42,513 nucleotides of DNA from an uncultured Burkholderiales bacterium (GTDB lineage: Bacteria; Pseudomonadota; Gammaproteobacteria; Burkholderiales; Burkholderiaceae_C): contig CAIMTJ010000057.1 of assembly GCA_903844385.1 (NCBI GenBank), positions 1 through 42,513 on the forward strand, given 5' to 3'. Positions 23,795-32,353 of this stretch are shown piece after piece. The position numbers were made by a program, and so were the translations under genes. The notes under the pieces were generated by a model, which saw only the letters and a list, made by a program, of their open reading frames with translations, was not told the origin of the DNA and made no database searches. The first letter of the stretch is position 1. Every line of letters starts with the position of its first letter.

Positions 23795-25285
23795 TCACAT
23801 GAGCACGATGTCATACTGCTCTTGCCCCAGGGCCGCGTCGACTTGCAAGGAGATGGGCTTGCCGATAAAGTCGCTCAAGGCCGCCAAGTGCTCACGCTCC
23901 TCATCCAAGAGCAACTCCACGACGGCCTGGTTGGCAAGGATGCGAAACTCCTTGGGGTTGAATTGCCGGGCTTCTCGCAGTATTTCGCGCAAAATATCAT
24001 AAGCAAGCGAGCGCGACGTCTTCACATAGCCCTTGCCAGCACACACCGCACAAGGCTCACACAACAACGCGCCCAAGGACTCGCGCGTGCGCTTTCGGGT
24101 CATCTCCACCAGACCCAAGGACGAGAAACCACTCACCATGGTTTTGACCCGGTCTCGCAACAAGTGCTTGTTGAATTCGTCCAATACCCCTTGGCGGTGC
24201 TCGGCGCTTTCCATGTCGATGAAGTCCGCGATGATGATGCCGCCCAGGTTTCTCAGTCGCAACTGGCGGGCAATGGCAACGGCCGCTTCCAAATTGGTTT
24301 TAAAGACCGTTTCCTCAAAATTGCGGTGCCCAACAAAGCCACCCGTGTTCACATCCACCGTGGTCATCGCCTCGGTTTGGTCGATGATCAAATACCCACC
24401 CGATTTCAAATCCACACGCCGCCCCAAGGCTCGGGCCATGTCCTCTTCAATACCAAAGAGGTCAAAGATCGGTCGCTCGCCCTTGTAGTGCACCAGTTGA
24501 CTCACCGCCGCGGGCATGAAAACTCGCCCAAACTCCAGCAAAGCCTCGTACTGCTCGCGCGAATCGATGCGAATGCTCTGGGTGGATTCGCTGGTCAAGT
24601 CCCTGAGCACGCGCTTGAGCAAATTGAGATCTTGGTGCAACTCGCTCATGGGCGGCATGGTGGTGCTTTTGGTGCGGATGCCCTCCCAGGTGGTTCTCAA
24701 ATAGGCCAAATCCTGGGACAGTTCCGCATCGCTCGCGTCCTCTCCGTTGGTCCTCAGAATGAAGCCGCCGGCTTGGCCCTTGTCAAAGCTCTCGAGCACC
24801 AAGCGCTGCAAGCGAGCCTTCAGGGCTTCACGTTGGGCCGGTGGAATCTTTTGCGACACCCCGATGTGCTGGTCTTGCGGCAGGTAGACCAAGAAGCGCC
24901 CGGCAATGCTGATTTGGGTCGACAGCCTTGCCCCCTTCGTGCCAATCGGGTCCTTGATCACTTGCACGAGCAAGGTCTGCCCCTCAAAGACTTGTTTCTC
25001 GATGGGCAGCAAGGCGGCAGCCTCTTTGTGATCGGTGTCGGCGTGGCGGGCGTTCACGCTCGAGAGCAAATCCGCGACGTGTAAAAAAGCCGCCTTCTCC
25101 AGACCAATATCAATGAAAGCCGACTGCATGCCCGGGAGCACGCGGGCAACTCGCCCGAGATAGACGTTGCTCACGATGCCTCGTGCCAAAGTGCGCTCGA
25201 GATGGATCTCTTGCAAAGCGCCCCCTTCCACCACCGCGACTCGGGTTTCATGGGGCGACCAATTGATCAAGATGTCTTGCTGCAT
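23795..25285 (-). CDS. rng: Ribonuclease G
   Basis: A 496-residue endoribonuclease of the RNase E/G family, which matures the 16S rRNA 5' end and starts decay of some mRNAs. Starts at Met 25285 (MQQDILINWSPHETRVAVVE); the open frame upstream lacks family sequence. The S1 domain holds GIVSNVYLGRVARVLPGMQS. The catalytic part has TVDVNTGGFVG and IIIADFIDMES with the Mg-binding aspartates, and the Zn-link cysteines occur in CEPCAVC. There is no long C-terminal scaffold, which separates it from RNase E. It follows maf by 75 nt and belongs to the long minus-strand run; the deacetylase follows after 16 nt. Confidence 0.95.
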   Translation of the reverse strand: MQQDILINWSPHETRVAVVEGGALQEIHLERTLARGIVSNVYLGRVARVLPGMQSAFIDIGLEKAAFLHVADLLSSVNARHADTDHKEAAALLPIEKQVFEGQTLLVQVIKDPIGTKGARLSTQISIAGRFLVYLPQDQHIGVSQKIPPAQREALKARLQRLVLESFDKGQAGGFILRTNGEDASDAELSQDLAYLRTTWEGIRTKSTTMPPMSELHQDLNLLKRVLRDLTSESTQSIRIDSREQYEALLEFGRVFMPAAVSQLVHYKGERPIFDLFGIEEDMARALGRRVDLKSGGYLIIDQTEAMTTVDVNTGGFVGHRNFEETVFKTNLEAAVAIARQLRLRNLGGIIIADFIDMESAEHRQGVLDEFNKHLLRDRVKTMVSGFSSLGLVEMTRKRTRESLGALLCEPCAVCAGKGYVKTSRSLAYDILREILREARQFNPKEFRILANQAVVELLLDEEREHLAALSDFIGKPISLQVDAALGQEQYDIVLM

Positions 25286-25360
25286 AGGCGGGAATAATAA
25301 CCGCAAAGCAAGCCAGGGGCCGCTGGACTCGGCCACATTGCCCCCCTCAAGCCTCAAGCC

Positions 25361-26212
25361 TCAGGCGCCATGGCCGCGGCCGTAGTCCTCCAAGAGAGAG
25401 GCACACTCAAACAAGGGCAGCCCCATGATGCCGGAGTAGCTGCCACGAATTTCTTCAATGTAAGCCGCGGCCAAGCCCTGCACCGCATAGCCGCCGGCTT
25501 TGCCCCGCCATTCCTGGGTCTGAACATAGCCCTCGATGGCGCTCGCACTCATCGGTGCAAAGCTCACCCATGAGCGCGAGAGGCGTTGCTGGTGATCTCT
25601 CAAGCCCCCCACCACCACGCTGGTGTAGACACGGTGGGTGCGCCCAGACAAGGCTTGCAGCATAGAGCGAGCCTCTTGGCTGCTTTGCGGTTTACCCAAA
25701 ATCTCACCCCCCAGGGCCACGGTCGTGTCCGCACAAAGTATCGGGCTCGAGGGCCGATAGGCCGCCCCCAATGAAAGCGCTGACAAGCGCGCGAGCTCGA
25801 ACTTCAAACGCGTCACGCGCTGCACATAGGCCAAGGCGCCCTCGCCGGCTTGGGGCCGCTCAAGGTCCTCCAATGCTTGGGACAAGCTCGGGGCTGGGGA
25901 GGGCTTGGCTCGGTGCAGTGCCCAATCGCCCTGCCCACCAGGCGCCAAGGCTACCAACCCCTTCAAGCCCTTCAACCCCTTCAAGCCCGCCAAGTCGCTC
26001 AAAGACTTGGGCAGCAGCAACTCAAAAGACCAGCCCAGTTGAGTGAGCAACTCTTGGCGACGAGGGCTTTGGGAGGCGAGGTAGACCCGGGGTTGGGGGG
26101 AGTGGGGGGGGTGGGGGGCCCGCGCGCCCTCATCGCGCACTGGTCGCGGCACAGCCGACCCCAAGGCGTTCGCAGTTCGGGACGGGGACTTGGGAGTGGC
26201 GTGTCGAGCCAT
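25361..26212 (-). CDS. maf: Maf family nucleoside triphosphate pyrophosphatase with insertion
   Basis: A Maf/YceF-type house-cleaning pyrophosphatase that hydrolyses modified or non-canonical NTPs. Family motifs are YLASQSPRRQELL (about 44-56, phosphate binding), CADTTVALGGEILGKP with catalytic Asp, LSGRTHRVYTSV, and GKAGGYAVQG. From Met 26212 the protein is 283 residues, against roughly 200 for the family. The excess is a 40-residue basic, Pro-rich N-terminal extension and an insert at about residues 70-118 that contains (LKG)3 and Ala/Pro/Ser-rich sequence. The start is 4 nt after the rlmH stop. Which Maf subgroup (dTTP/UTP or m7GTP) is not clear. Confidence 0.9.
   Translation of the reverse strand: MARHATPKSPSRTANALGSAVPRPVRDEGARAPHPPHSPQPRVYLASQSPRRQELLTQLGWSFELLLPKSLSDLAGLKGLKGLKGLVALAPGGQGDWALHRAKPSPAPSLSQALEDLERPQAGEGALAYVQRVTRLKFELARLSALSLGAAYRPSSPILCADTTVALGGEILGKPQSSQEARSMLQALSGRTHRVYTSVVVGGLRDHQQRLSRSWVSFAPMSASAIEGYVQTQEWRGKAGGYAVQGLAAAYIEEIRGSYSGIMGLPLFECASLLEDYGRGHGA
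25955..25993. repeat. In-frame 9-bp tandem repeat in maf
   Basis: A nine-base unit close to CCCTTCAAG is repeated about four times, with C/G variation in the last base, encoding L-K-G repeats on the minus strand. It sits in the maf insertion. Confidence 0.85.
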
Positions 26213-26216
26213 GGCT

Positions 26217-26684
26217 TTACTCTCGGTGGTAAGGGTGAGCACTTTGGATGGACCAAGCGCGGTAGAGCTGTTCAATGAGGAGCACACGCGCCATGGCGTG
26301 GGGCAAGGTGAGGTCCGACAGACGCATCAAATGACGCGCCTCGAGCTTGAAGGCCGCATCCAGGCCATCGGGCCCGCCAATCACAAAGGCGATGTCTGCG
26401 TGCTCCAAAGACCACGCTTGGATGGCTTTGGACAAGGCCTGGGTGGTGTAAGCGCGTCCACGCTCGTCCAGGGCCACCACACAAGCACCGGGTGGAATGG
26501 CTTGGCGCAAACGCTCGGCCTCTTGGGCCATGAGCTTGGCGCTGGCATCGCCCTCGCGGGCCTGGGTTTTGACGGTTTTAAGGGTGACCTTCCAATCGGG
26601 GGGAAAGCGCTTGTAAAAGTCCTCAAAGGCTTCTTGCGCCCAATGGGGCATGCGCTGCCCCACAGCAATCACCCACAATCGCAT
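26217..26684 (-). CDS. rlmH: 23S rRNA pseudouridine-1915 N3-methyltransferase RlmH
   Basis: A 155-residue SPOUT methyltransferase of exactly family length. It methylates pseudouridine 1915 in helix 69 of 23S rRNA on the 70S ribosome. The knot-forming region has [25 protein letters not shown] and [20 protein letters not shown], ending in the conserved HPYHRE tail. Its start is 6 nt after rsfS, and maf begins 4 nt after its stop, so rsfS-rlmH-maf are translationally close. The order nadD-rsfS-rlmH-maf-rng is a familiar one in Betaproteobacteria. Confidence 0.97.
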   Translation of the reverse strand: MRLWVIAVGQRMPHWAQEAFEDFYKRFPPDWKVTLKTVKTQAREGDASAKLMAQEAERLRQAIPPGACVVALDERGRAYTTQALSKAIQAWSLEHADIAFVIGGPDGLDAAFKLEARHLMRLSDLTLPHAMARVLLIEQLYRAWSIQSAHPYHRE

Positions 26685-26690
26685 GGTGCA

Positions 26691-27563
26691 TCAGCTCGCG
26701 CGTGGACGCGCCAAGGTGGCCTTGGGCTTGCGCTGGGTCACGGTCTTGGCGGGCGATTTGGAAGACGCTTGGGAAGAAGATTTTGCAGCCGTTTTGACTG
26801 TCGATTTTGCAGTCGATTTTGGAGCCGATTTTGGAGCCGATTTTGGAGCCGATTTGGGCGCAGCCTTGGCCGGCGTTGGGCTCGAGGCTTTCGGTGCTGC
26901 TTTTGCTGCAGCCTTCACAGTCGCTGGAGGTGCCGTTTTGCCCGCTGTCGCACTCAGGCGCTTGACCACCGCCCCTTTGGCCATCGAAGGCGCCGCTTTG
27001 GGCTTTTCTTTTTCCAAATACTGGGTGACTTTTTGCGCGCGCTGGGTGCTGGTGAAGCGCCTGGCCGCGTTGTTGGCCGCTGTTTTTTTGGCAGCGACTT
27101 TTTTGGCGATCACTTCGGGTGCGGCGGCGGTTTTGCTGCTCTTTTTGGGTGCGGCCTTGGCTCGGGGCTCTTCGGCCTTGGCCACGACGGGCCTTGGCGC
27201 ACCGAACTTCAAGCGAACGGGCTTATCGCCCCAGATCTCTTCCAAATGGTAGTACTGGCGAATGGAGGGCTGCATGATGTGCGCCACCGCTGCACCGCAG
27301 TCGACAATGATCCACTCACCGTTTTCCTCACCCTCAATGCGGGGCTTGGCAAACCCGTGTTTTCGCACCTGGTCACGCACGTTCGCGGCCAAGGCCTTGG
27401 TTTGACGGTTGGAGGTGCCACTGGCGATGATCACACGCTCAAAGAGTGAGGACAAGTGCTCGGTGTTAAAGACGCTGATGTCTTGCGCTTTGACGTCTTC
27501 CAAGGCATCGACCATCACCCGTTGGAGTTTTTGGACGTCTTTTTTTTCTGCAGTTTCAGTCAT
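26691..27563 (-). CDS. rsfS: Ribosomal silencing factor RsfS with long Lys/Ala/Pro tail
   Basis: The first 120 residues are a normal RsfS domain: VDALEDVKAQDISVFNT, IIASGTSNRQTKALA, WIIVDCGAAVAHIMQP and YYHLEEIWGD. RsfS binds L14 on the 50S subunit and blocks subunit joining in starved cells. Residues 121-290 are a tail of some 170 residues made nearly only of Lys, Ala, Pro, Ser and Thr, like a histone H1 tail, with exact (PKSA) repeats. Typical RsfS proteins are about 105-130 residues and many have short tails, but this one is very long. The tail would be disordered and strongly positive, so it may add RNA or DNA contacts. Start overlaps nadD by 4 nt (ATGA). Confidence 0.93.
   Translation of the reverse strand: MTETAEKKDVQKLQRVMVDALEDVKAQDISVFNTEHLSSLFERVIIASGTSNRQTKALAANVRDQVRKHGFAKPRIEGEENGEWIIVDCGAAVAHIMQPSIRQYYHLEEIWGDKPVRLKFGAPRPVVAKAEEPRAKAAPKKSSKTAAAPEVIAKKVAAKKTAANNAARRFTSTQRAQKVTQYLEKEKPKAAPSMAKGAVVKRLSATAGKTAPPATVKAAAKAAPKASSPTPAKAAPKSAPKSAPKSAPKSTAKSTVKTAAKSSSQASSKSPAKTVTQRKPKATLARPRAS
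26802..26861. repeat. In-frame 12-bp tandem repeat in rsfS tail
   Basis: Five 12-bp units close to CGATTTTGGAGC; the units at 26814-26849 are three exact copies. It encodes repeating A-P-K-S on the minus strand. Flanking units are degenerate. Confidence 0.9.
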
Positions 27564-28165
27564 GAAGTAAAGTGGTAGAGACCCTGTTGTTGAATGTAGC
27601 GTAGCACTGAATCAGGGATCAGTGAGCTCACGTCTTGACCTTGGCCGATGGCTTGGCGCACCTGAGTGGCGCTGAGCTCAAACGGCCCACAGCGCAAGGC
27701 GATGAATGGCCCCAAGGCCTCATTGTGCCACCGATGGGCCGCACCCGGGCGTTTCGCTACGACAAGACGGGCCAATTGGCGTATTTCGTCGTGGTTTTTC
27801 CACGTTTCGAACTGTTGGGCTTGGTCTTGCCCCATCACGACAAAAAATTCTGCCCCTGGATACAAGGCTTGAAGGGCGTGCAAGGTGTTGATGGTGTAGC
27901 TCGGTTGATCGCTGTTGAGTTCGCGCTCATCGAGCAAGACCAAGCAGCCCTCGCGCTGGGCGCTCAAGACCAAGGGATGAAAGGCCAAGCGCACCATCTC
28001 TTTGCGGTGCAAAGCGGCGGTGAGCACCCCCGACTTGTGCCAAGCCACCCCAGTGGGCACGATGTGCAGCACATCGAGCTCCAACTCCTGAGCGGCCGAT
28101 TGCGCCAACTCGACATGCATGCGATGCGGCGGATCAAACGCCCCACCAAAGAGGCCCACTCTCAA
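27560..28165 (-). CDS. nadD: Nicotinate-nucleotide adenylyltransferase NadD
   Basis: A 201-residue nucleotidyltransferase that joins ATP and nicotinate mononucleotide to make deamido-NAD. Near the N-terminus is the nucleotide-binding motif GLFGGAFDPPHRMH (about 4-17). The middle has VVMGQDQAQQFETWKNHDEI, which matches the family GxD and W/N residues, and the C-terminal motif is ELSATQVRQAI (the ISSTxIR motif). It starts 42 nt after hemF and overlaps rsfS by 4 nt (ATGA), the standard nadD-rsfS arrangement. Confidence 0.95.
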   Translation of the reverse strand: MRVGLFGGAFDPPHRMHVELAQSAAQELELDVLHIVPTGVAWHKSGVLTAALHRKEMVRLAFHPLVLSAQREGCLVLLDERELNSDQPSYTINTLHALQALYPGAEFFVVMGQDQAQQFETWKNHDEIRQLARLVVAKRPGAAHRWHNEALGPFIALRCGPFELSATQVRQAIGQGQDVSSLIPDSVLRYIQQQGLYHFTS

Positions 28166-28207
28166 GCCACCCCCCCGTGCTGGGCACTGGCTTGGGGCTT
28201 GGAGGGC

Positions 28208-29176
28208 TCAAATCCAATCACGGCGGGGCAAAAAATCGGTGAGCAAGGCCGCTTCAGGAGAACCTGGGGGGGATTGATGTTGATAGGACCACGAGACCAA
28301 GGGCGGCATGGAGAGCAAAATCGACTCGGTGCGCCCGCCCGACTGCAGCCCAAAATGCGTGCCGCGGTCCCAGACCAAATTGAACTCCACGTATCGACCT
28401 CGGCGGTAGAGTTGGTGCGCTCTTTCTCGCTCACCATAGGCCTGGGCGTGGCGCAAGTGCACGATGGGCAAATAAGCGCCTAAAAAAGAATCCCCCACCG
28501 ATTGCATCATCTCAAAGCTGCGCTCGAGCCCGAGCTCACAAAAGTCATCAAAAAAGATCCCCCCAATCCCGCGGGCTTCACCGCGGTGCTTTAAAAAGAA
28601 ATACTCATCGCACCACTTCTTAAAACGCGGGTAAAGCTCAGCACCAAAGGGCGTCAAGGCGTCTTTGCACGAGCGGTGAAAGGCCACCGCATCTTGGGCA
28701 AATCCATAGCACGGCGTCAAGTCCATGCCCCCACCAAACCAAGCCACCGGCTGAGGGCGAGCGCCAAGCGTGCCAGAGTCGCCCGGGCTGGCCAAAGGCG
28801 TCGCCCACAACATGCGCACATTCATGTGCACGATGGGCACATAAGGGTTCCTCGGGTGAAAGACCAAAGAGACCCCCATCGCTTCAAAGGCGGCACCATT
28901 GAGCTCGGGGCGATTGTGCGTGGCCGAAGGCGGCAAGGCGGGGCCCCGCACGTGCGAGAACCCGACGCCGGCCCGCTCAAAAATAGCCCCCCCTTCCAAA
29001 ATCTGGGTGACCCCGTCGCCTTGCAAGGTCTCGTGCGGCTCTTTGCGCCAGGCATCAAGCACAAAACTCGCGCCATCGAGCTCGCTCAAGGCCGCCACAA
29101 TGCGTTGCTGTAAACCCATCAAATACGTTCTCACGCGCAGGTTCAAATCGGGGCTGGAGGTGGTTGGATCACTCAT
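28208..29176 (-). CDS. hemF: Oxygen-dependent coproporphyrinogen III oxidase HemF
   Basis: A 322-residue aerobic enzyme that converts coproporphyrinogen III to protoporphyrinogen IX in heme synthesis. It has [47 protein letters not shown] and [30 protein letters not shown], all family signatures, and ends at the normal position. It needs O2, so the organism makes heme aerobically. The gene is in the minus-strand run between the acyltransferase and nadD. Confidence 0.97.
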   Translation of the reverse strand: MSDPTTSSPDLNLRVRTYLMGLQQRIVAALSELDGASFVLDAWRKEPHETLQGDGVTQILEGGAIFERAGVGFSHVRGPALPPSATHNRPELNGAAFEAMGVSLVFHPRNPYVPIVHMNVRMLWATPLASPGDSGTLGARPQPVAWFGGGMDLTPCYGFAQDAVAFHRSCKDALTPFGAELYPRFKKWCDEYFFLKHRGEARGIGGIFFDDFCELGLERSFEMMQSVGDSFLGAYLPIVHLRHAQAYGERERAHQLYRRGRYVEFNLVWDRGTHFGLQSGGRTESILLSMPPLVSWSYQHQSPPGSPEAALLTDFLPRRDWI

Positions 29177-29254
29177 GAAAAGAGTTTAACTGATCCCACC
29201 TGCAAGAGCGTCTTCACGCGCCCTGACTGGGGCAAATGCTGAGTCCCGGGTTGG

Positions 29255-29388
29255 AAAAAAAACAACTGAGCGCGAGGCCATTCATGCCCCGAGTGCTTGA
29301 GCCCGGGGCTTTGGGCTCTGCGCTCAATCCCACTCGAGCGGTGAATGCACTCGAGCCTTTGCAGATCTGAGCCCAGCAGCCGGCCCCT
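29255..29388 (-). terminator. Structured intergenic region with T-run downstream of the acyltransferase gene
   Basis: On the minus strand, after the acyltransferase stop, several short pairings can form. These are TGGGCTC/GAGCCCA, CGCTC/GAGCG, and GCCCCG/CGGGGC (29286-29291 with 29304-29309, 12-nt loop). An eight-T run (29255-29262) follows, 23 nt past the last stem. The distance from stem to T-run is too long for a classical terminator, so this may instead be a leader element of hemF or a weak terminator. Confidence 0.3.
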
Positions 29389-30021
29389 TTAGCGAGAGAC
29401 CGTGTCCCTCACCTGCCACACGATGGGGGCGGCCAAATCGGGGTGCTTGCCCTGCACGCCGTCATAGACCGATTGCACGCGCTCGATGTCATGCGCCAAG
29501 TCACCCGTGAGGCGCAAAAAACTCGTGAAGGTCACGCGTTTTTTGGCGTAGTCCAACTCCACCAAGCCCAGGGGCAATTGGGCTTCCAAGGCGATTTGAT
29601 AAAAACCACTGCGCCAACTCTTCACCTTCGAGCGTGTTCCCTCGGGCGTGAGTCCCAGCCACAAGGGCTCACCGGCGCGCTGGTGGGCCTTGAAGGTTTG
29701 CACGACTTGGCTCACCACGCCGTGGGGGGATTGGCGATCAATGGCCAAGCCGCCCACATGCTGCAGCCATCGACCCAGGAGTGGGATTTTGAACAAACTG
29801 TCCTTGGCCATGAAGCGCGCGGGCACCCCAATGGCCCATTTGGCCAAGATCATGATGACAAAATCCCAGTTGCTCGTGTGGGGGTAAACAATGGCCACCC
29901 CACATGGCCCCGGGAAACCCTCGCTCTCGAGCTGCCAGCCCATCGCCTTGAGCACCCAGGCCGCCCAGGGCCTGGCGGTGTGGGCAAAGTGAATGGGGGG
30001 TTGGGTGGCAAAATCATTCAT
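29389..30021 (-). CDS. Lysophospholipid acyltransferase family protein
   Basis: A 210-residue PlsC-like acyltransferase. The catalytic H-x4-D motif is PHTSNWD (H48, D53), with the glycerophosphate-binding region around VGGLAIDRQSP, and TPEGTRSKV (about 124-132) for the third block. It transfers a fatty acyl group to a glycerol-phosphate or related lipid at the membrane; the substrate is not clear, and its short form resembles the group sometimes annotated as 1-acyl-glycerol-3-phosphate acyltransferase. It starts 72 nt after the purD stop in the minus-strand run. No long transmembrane segment, only hydrophobic stretches near residues 54-66. Confidence 0.9.
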   Translation of the reverse strand: MNDFATQPPIHFAHTARPWAAWVLKAMGWQLESEGFPGPCGVAIVYPHTSNWDFVIMILAKWAIGVPARFMAKDSLFKIPLLGRWLQHVGGLAIDRQSPHGVVSQVVQTFKAHQRAGEPLWLGLTPEGTRSKVKSWRSGFYQIALEAQLPLGLVELDYAKKRVTFTSFLRLTGDLAHDIERVQSVYDGVQGKHPDLAAPIVWQVRDTVSR

Positions 30022-30093
30022 GAGCGAAGAGCGCGCAAAATGGGGTTGGACATGGAGTGGGGCGGCCCTTCGAAGCAGTGGACTCGATGGCGC

Positions 30094-31446
30094 TCAGTGC
30101 TTGGCGCGCCAGCCAATGTCCGTTCGGTGCTGCTCGCCCTCGAATTGGATGGTTTTAACCAGCTCATAAGCCAATTGACTCGCCTTGGCAACGTTTTCAC
30201 CCAAAGCGCAAACACACAGCACCCGACCGCCCGTGGTGACCCAGTGCTCGGCCTCACGCCGCGTTGCGGCGTGAAAGACCTGGGTGGTGTCGCTGCCCAA
30301 CGGCAAATTCGCCACCACATCGCCCACTCGGACTTGCTGCGGGTAGCCGTGTGCGGCCATCACCACGCCCAGACTCACTCGCCTGTCCCACACGAGCTCG
30401 ATGTCGTCCAAGGGGTGTGCACTTTGCATCACCTCGCTGTGGCCCATCCCCAGGCTTGGGAAATGCTCCAAGGTGTGAGGGACATTGGGCGCGGCGCTCG
30501 CAGCCCACAGCACCTCAAACCAATCACTCTTTAAACGCATCATCATGGGCTGGGTCTCGGGGTCTCCCAAGCGCGTGTTGAACTCCAAGGTGTGCAGCTC
30601 GCCTTGGGGACCAATCATGAGACCGGCGTACAAAAAACCCGTGAAGGGCATGCCCTCGTCCATCATGCCCTTGAGCGTTGGGGCAATGATCTCGCGCATC
30701 ACCCGCGCGTGCACGGCTGGCGTCACCACGCCCGCGGGCGAGTAAGCCCCCATCCCACCCGTGTTGGGGCCGAGGTCCCCGTCCAAGAGGCGCTTGTGGT
30801 CTTGCGACGTCGCCAAGGGCAGTGCCGACAGTCCGTGGCACAGCACCATGAAGGACGCCTCCTCGCCTTCCAAGAAGGCCTCAATGACCACCCGGGCCTC
30901 AGCGCCTGGGGCCATCACGACATGGGCGTCGGGGCTGAGCATGTGATCGATGGCGGCGTGGGCCTGCGCCAAACTGTGCGCCACCACCACCCCTTTGCCC
31001 GCGGCCAGGCCATCGGCCTTGACCACAATGGGCACGCCCAGGCTCTCCACATGGGCGTGGGCAAGAGCCGCATCCGAGAACGTCTCAAACGCGGCTGTGG
31101 GGATCTTGTGGCGCTTCATGAAGGCTTTGGAAAACGCTTTAGAGCTCTCCAATTGCGCGGCCGCTTGGGTGGGTCCAACGATGCGCAAGCCCGCATCACG
31201 AAACACGTCCACGACCCCTTGTGCAAGCGGCCCCTCGGGCCCCACCACGGTCAAGTCGATGGCGTGCTCGAGCGCCCAGTGCTTCAAATCTTGCACCTCG
31301 CTCAAGGCGACGTTTTGCATTTTGGGGTCAAGAGCGGTGCCGCCGTTGCCAGGCGCGACATAGACGCATTGCAGTTTGGGTGACTGGGCAATTTTCCAGG
31401 CCAAGGCGTGCTCACGCCCCCCCGAGCCGATGACGAGTACTTTCAT
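30094..31446 (-). CDS. purD: Phosphoribosylamine-glycine ligase PurD
   Basis: A 450-residue ATP-grasp enzyme making GAR, the second step of purine synthesis. Signatures are MKVLVIGSGGREHALAWK, YVAPGNGGTA, VVGPEGPLAQGVVD, IVVKADGLAAGKGVVVA, EAFLEGEEASFMVL, NTGGMGAYSP and LEFNTRLGDPETQ. Length is slightly over the usual 425-430, owing to small loops. yebC ends 13 nt before its start, so these two are cotranscribed. The rest of the pathway is not in the window. Confidence 0.97.
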   Translation of the reverse strand: MKVLVIGSGGREHALAWKIAQSPKLQCVYVAPGNGGTALDPKMQNVALSEVQDLKHWALEHAIDLTVVGPEGPLAQGVVDVFRDAGLRIVGPTQAAAQLESSKAFSKAFMKRHKIPTAAFETFSDAALAHAHVESLGVPIVVKADGLAAGKGVVVAHSLAQAHAAIDHMLSPDAHVVMAPGAEARVVIEAFLEGEEASFMVLCHGLSALPLATSQDHKRLLDGDLGPNTGGMGAYSPAGVVTPAVHARVMREIIAPTLKGMMDEGMPFTGFLYAGLMIGPQGELHTLEFNTRLGDPETQPMMMRLKSDWFEVLWAASAAPNVPHTLEHFPSLGMGHSEVMQSAHPLDDIELVWDRRVSLGVVMAAHGYPQQVRVGDVVANLPLGSDTTQVFHAATRREAEHWVTTGGRVLCVCALGENVAKASQLAYELVKTIQFEGEQHRTDIGWRAKH

Positions 31447-31459
31447 GGCTGGGCTTTAC

Positions 31460-32179
31460 TCACAGTAGTGCATTGTGGTAGACCTCTTGCACGTCGTCGA
31501 GTTCTTCCAAGGCGTCCAATATTTTTTGCATTTTGATCGCATCGTCCTCATTCAACTCAATGGCGTTGTCAGCGCGAAACGTGACCTCGGCCAATTCGGG
31601 GGTCAAGCCCGCGGCTTGGAGAGCATTTCTCACCGACTCAAAGTCCTGCGGCGAGGTGAGCACCTCAACAACCCCATCGGGTGAGACGATCACATCATCG
31701 GCACCCGCTTCGAGCGCACACTCCATCACCCGATCCTCCGAGGTCCCTGGGGCAAAGAGCATCAAACCACAATGCTTGAACTGAAACGAGACCGAGCCCT
31801 CGGTGCCCAAATTGCCCCCGTGCTTGCTAAACGCATGCCTCACCTCCGCCACCGTCCTCACCTTGTTGTCGGTCATGGTGTCGACAATGATGGCCGCACC
31901 CGCAATACCGTAACCCTCGTAGCGAATTTCTTCGTAGCTCATCCCTTCGAGCTGTCCGGTGGCCTTGTCGATATTGCGCTTGATGGTGTCGGCCGGCATG
32001 TTGGCCGCTTTGGCTTTTTCAACCGCGAGCCTGAGCCTGGGGTTGGTGCCCAAATCAGGGCCACCGGCGCGCGCGGAGACCATGATCTCGCGGATGACTC
32101 GGGTCCAGACCTTGCCTCGTTTTTCGTCTTGGCGGCCTTTGCGGTGCTGGATATTGGCCCATTTACTGTGTCCTGCCAC
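31460..32179 (-). CDS. YebC/PmpR family probable transcriptional regulator
   Basis: The frame is open to 32314, but the family start [18 protein letters not shown] corresponds to a GTG at 32179, with AAAGG eight nucleotides upstream, giving 239 residues. The first 70 residues are Lys/Arg-rich and bind nucleic acid. Family motifs are [48 protein letters not shown] and AGADDV. YebC proteins were long called transcriptional regulators; some work also implicates them in easing ribosome stalling at Pro-rich stretches. This point is relevant because several proteins encoded in this window carry Pro/Ala/Lys-rich repeats. Adjacent to purD. Confidence 0.95.
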   Translation of the reverse strand: MAGHSKWANIQHRKGRQDEKRGKVWTRVIREIMVSARAGGPDLGTNPRLRLAVEKAKAANMPADTIKRNIDKATGQLEGMSYEEIRYEGYGIAGAAIIVDTMTDNKVRTVAEVRHAFSKHGGNLGTEGSVSFQFKHCGLMLFAPGTSEDRVMECALEAGADDVIVSPDGVVEVLTSPQDFESVRNALQAAGLTPELAEVTFRADNAIELNEDDAIKMQKILDALEELDDVQEVYHNALL

Positions 32180-32255
32180 GGGAAAGCCTTTGCATGTGAG
32201 GTGCGATGAGGACAGTTTGCTGACCACAAGAGGCACAGGCAGACTGGCTTGACGC

Positions 32256-32284
32256 GTTAAAGAAAGTCTTGATTTTAGTCGCAA
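32256..32284 (-). promoter_or_regulatory. Putative sigma-70 promoter for the yebC-purD run
   Basis: On the minus strand TTGCGA (32279-32284) and TTTAAC (32256-32261) are spaced by 17 nt. It lies directly after the clpA terminator T-run and 77 nt before the yebC GTG. Each box matches consensus at four of six positions. Confidence 0.4.
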
Positions 32285-32328
32285 CCAAAAAACAAGCCCA
32301 TGGGGTGGGTGCACCTGACCATGGGCTT
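32285..32328 (-). terminator. Rho-independent terminator of clpA
   Basis: On the minus strand a perfect 10-bp stem AAGCCCATGG/CCATGGGCTT (32319-32328 with 32294-32303) encloses a 15-nt loop and is followed by G and six T. It lies 25 nt after the clpA stop and clearly ends this transcript. Confidence 0.9.
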
Positions 32329-32353
32329 AGACGGCAGTGGTGGGCGCGAGGCT

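Noticed and set aside
23822-25084. Long plus-strand frame (420 codons) opposite rng
   Set aside because: It mirrors the conserved RNase G coding sequence and has no independent features.
26190-27449. Long plus-strand frame (419 codons) opposite rsfS, rlmH and maf
   Set aside because: The apparent Gly/Arg/Phe repeats are the complement of the rsfS repeat tail; three real genes occupy the other strand.
29177-29388. 6S RNA or another known structured RNA
   Set aside because: I could not fit the characteristic long hairpin with central bubble, and the location is not a usual one.
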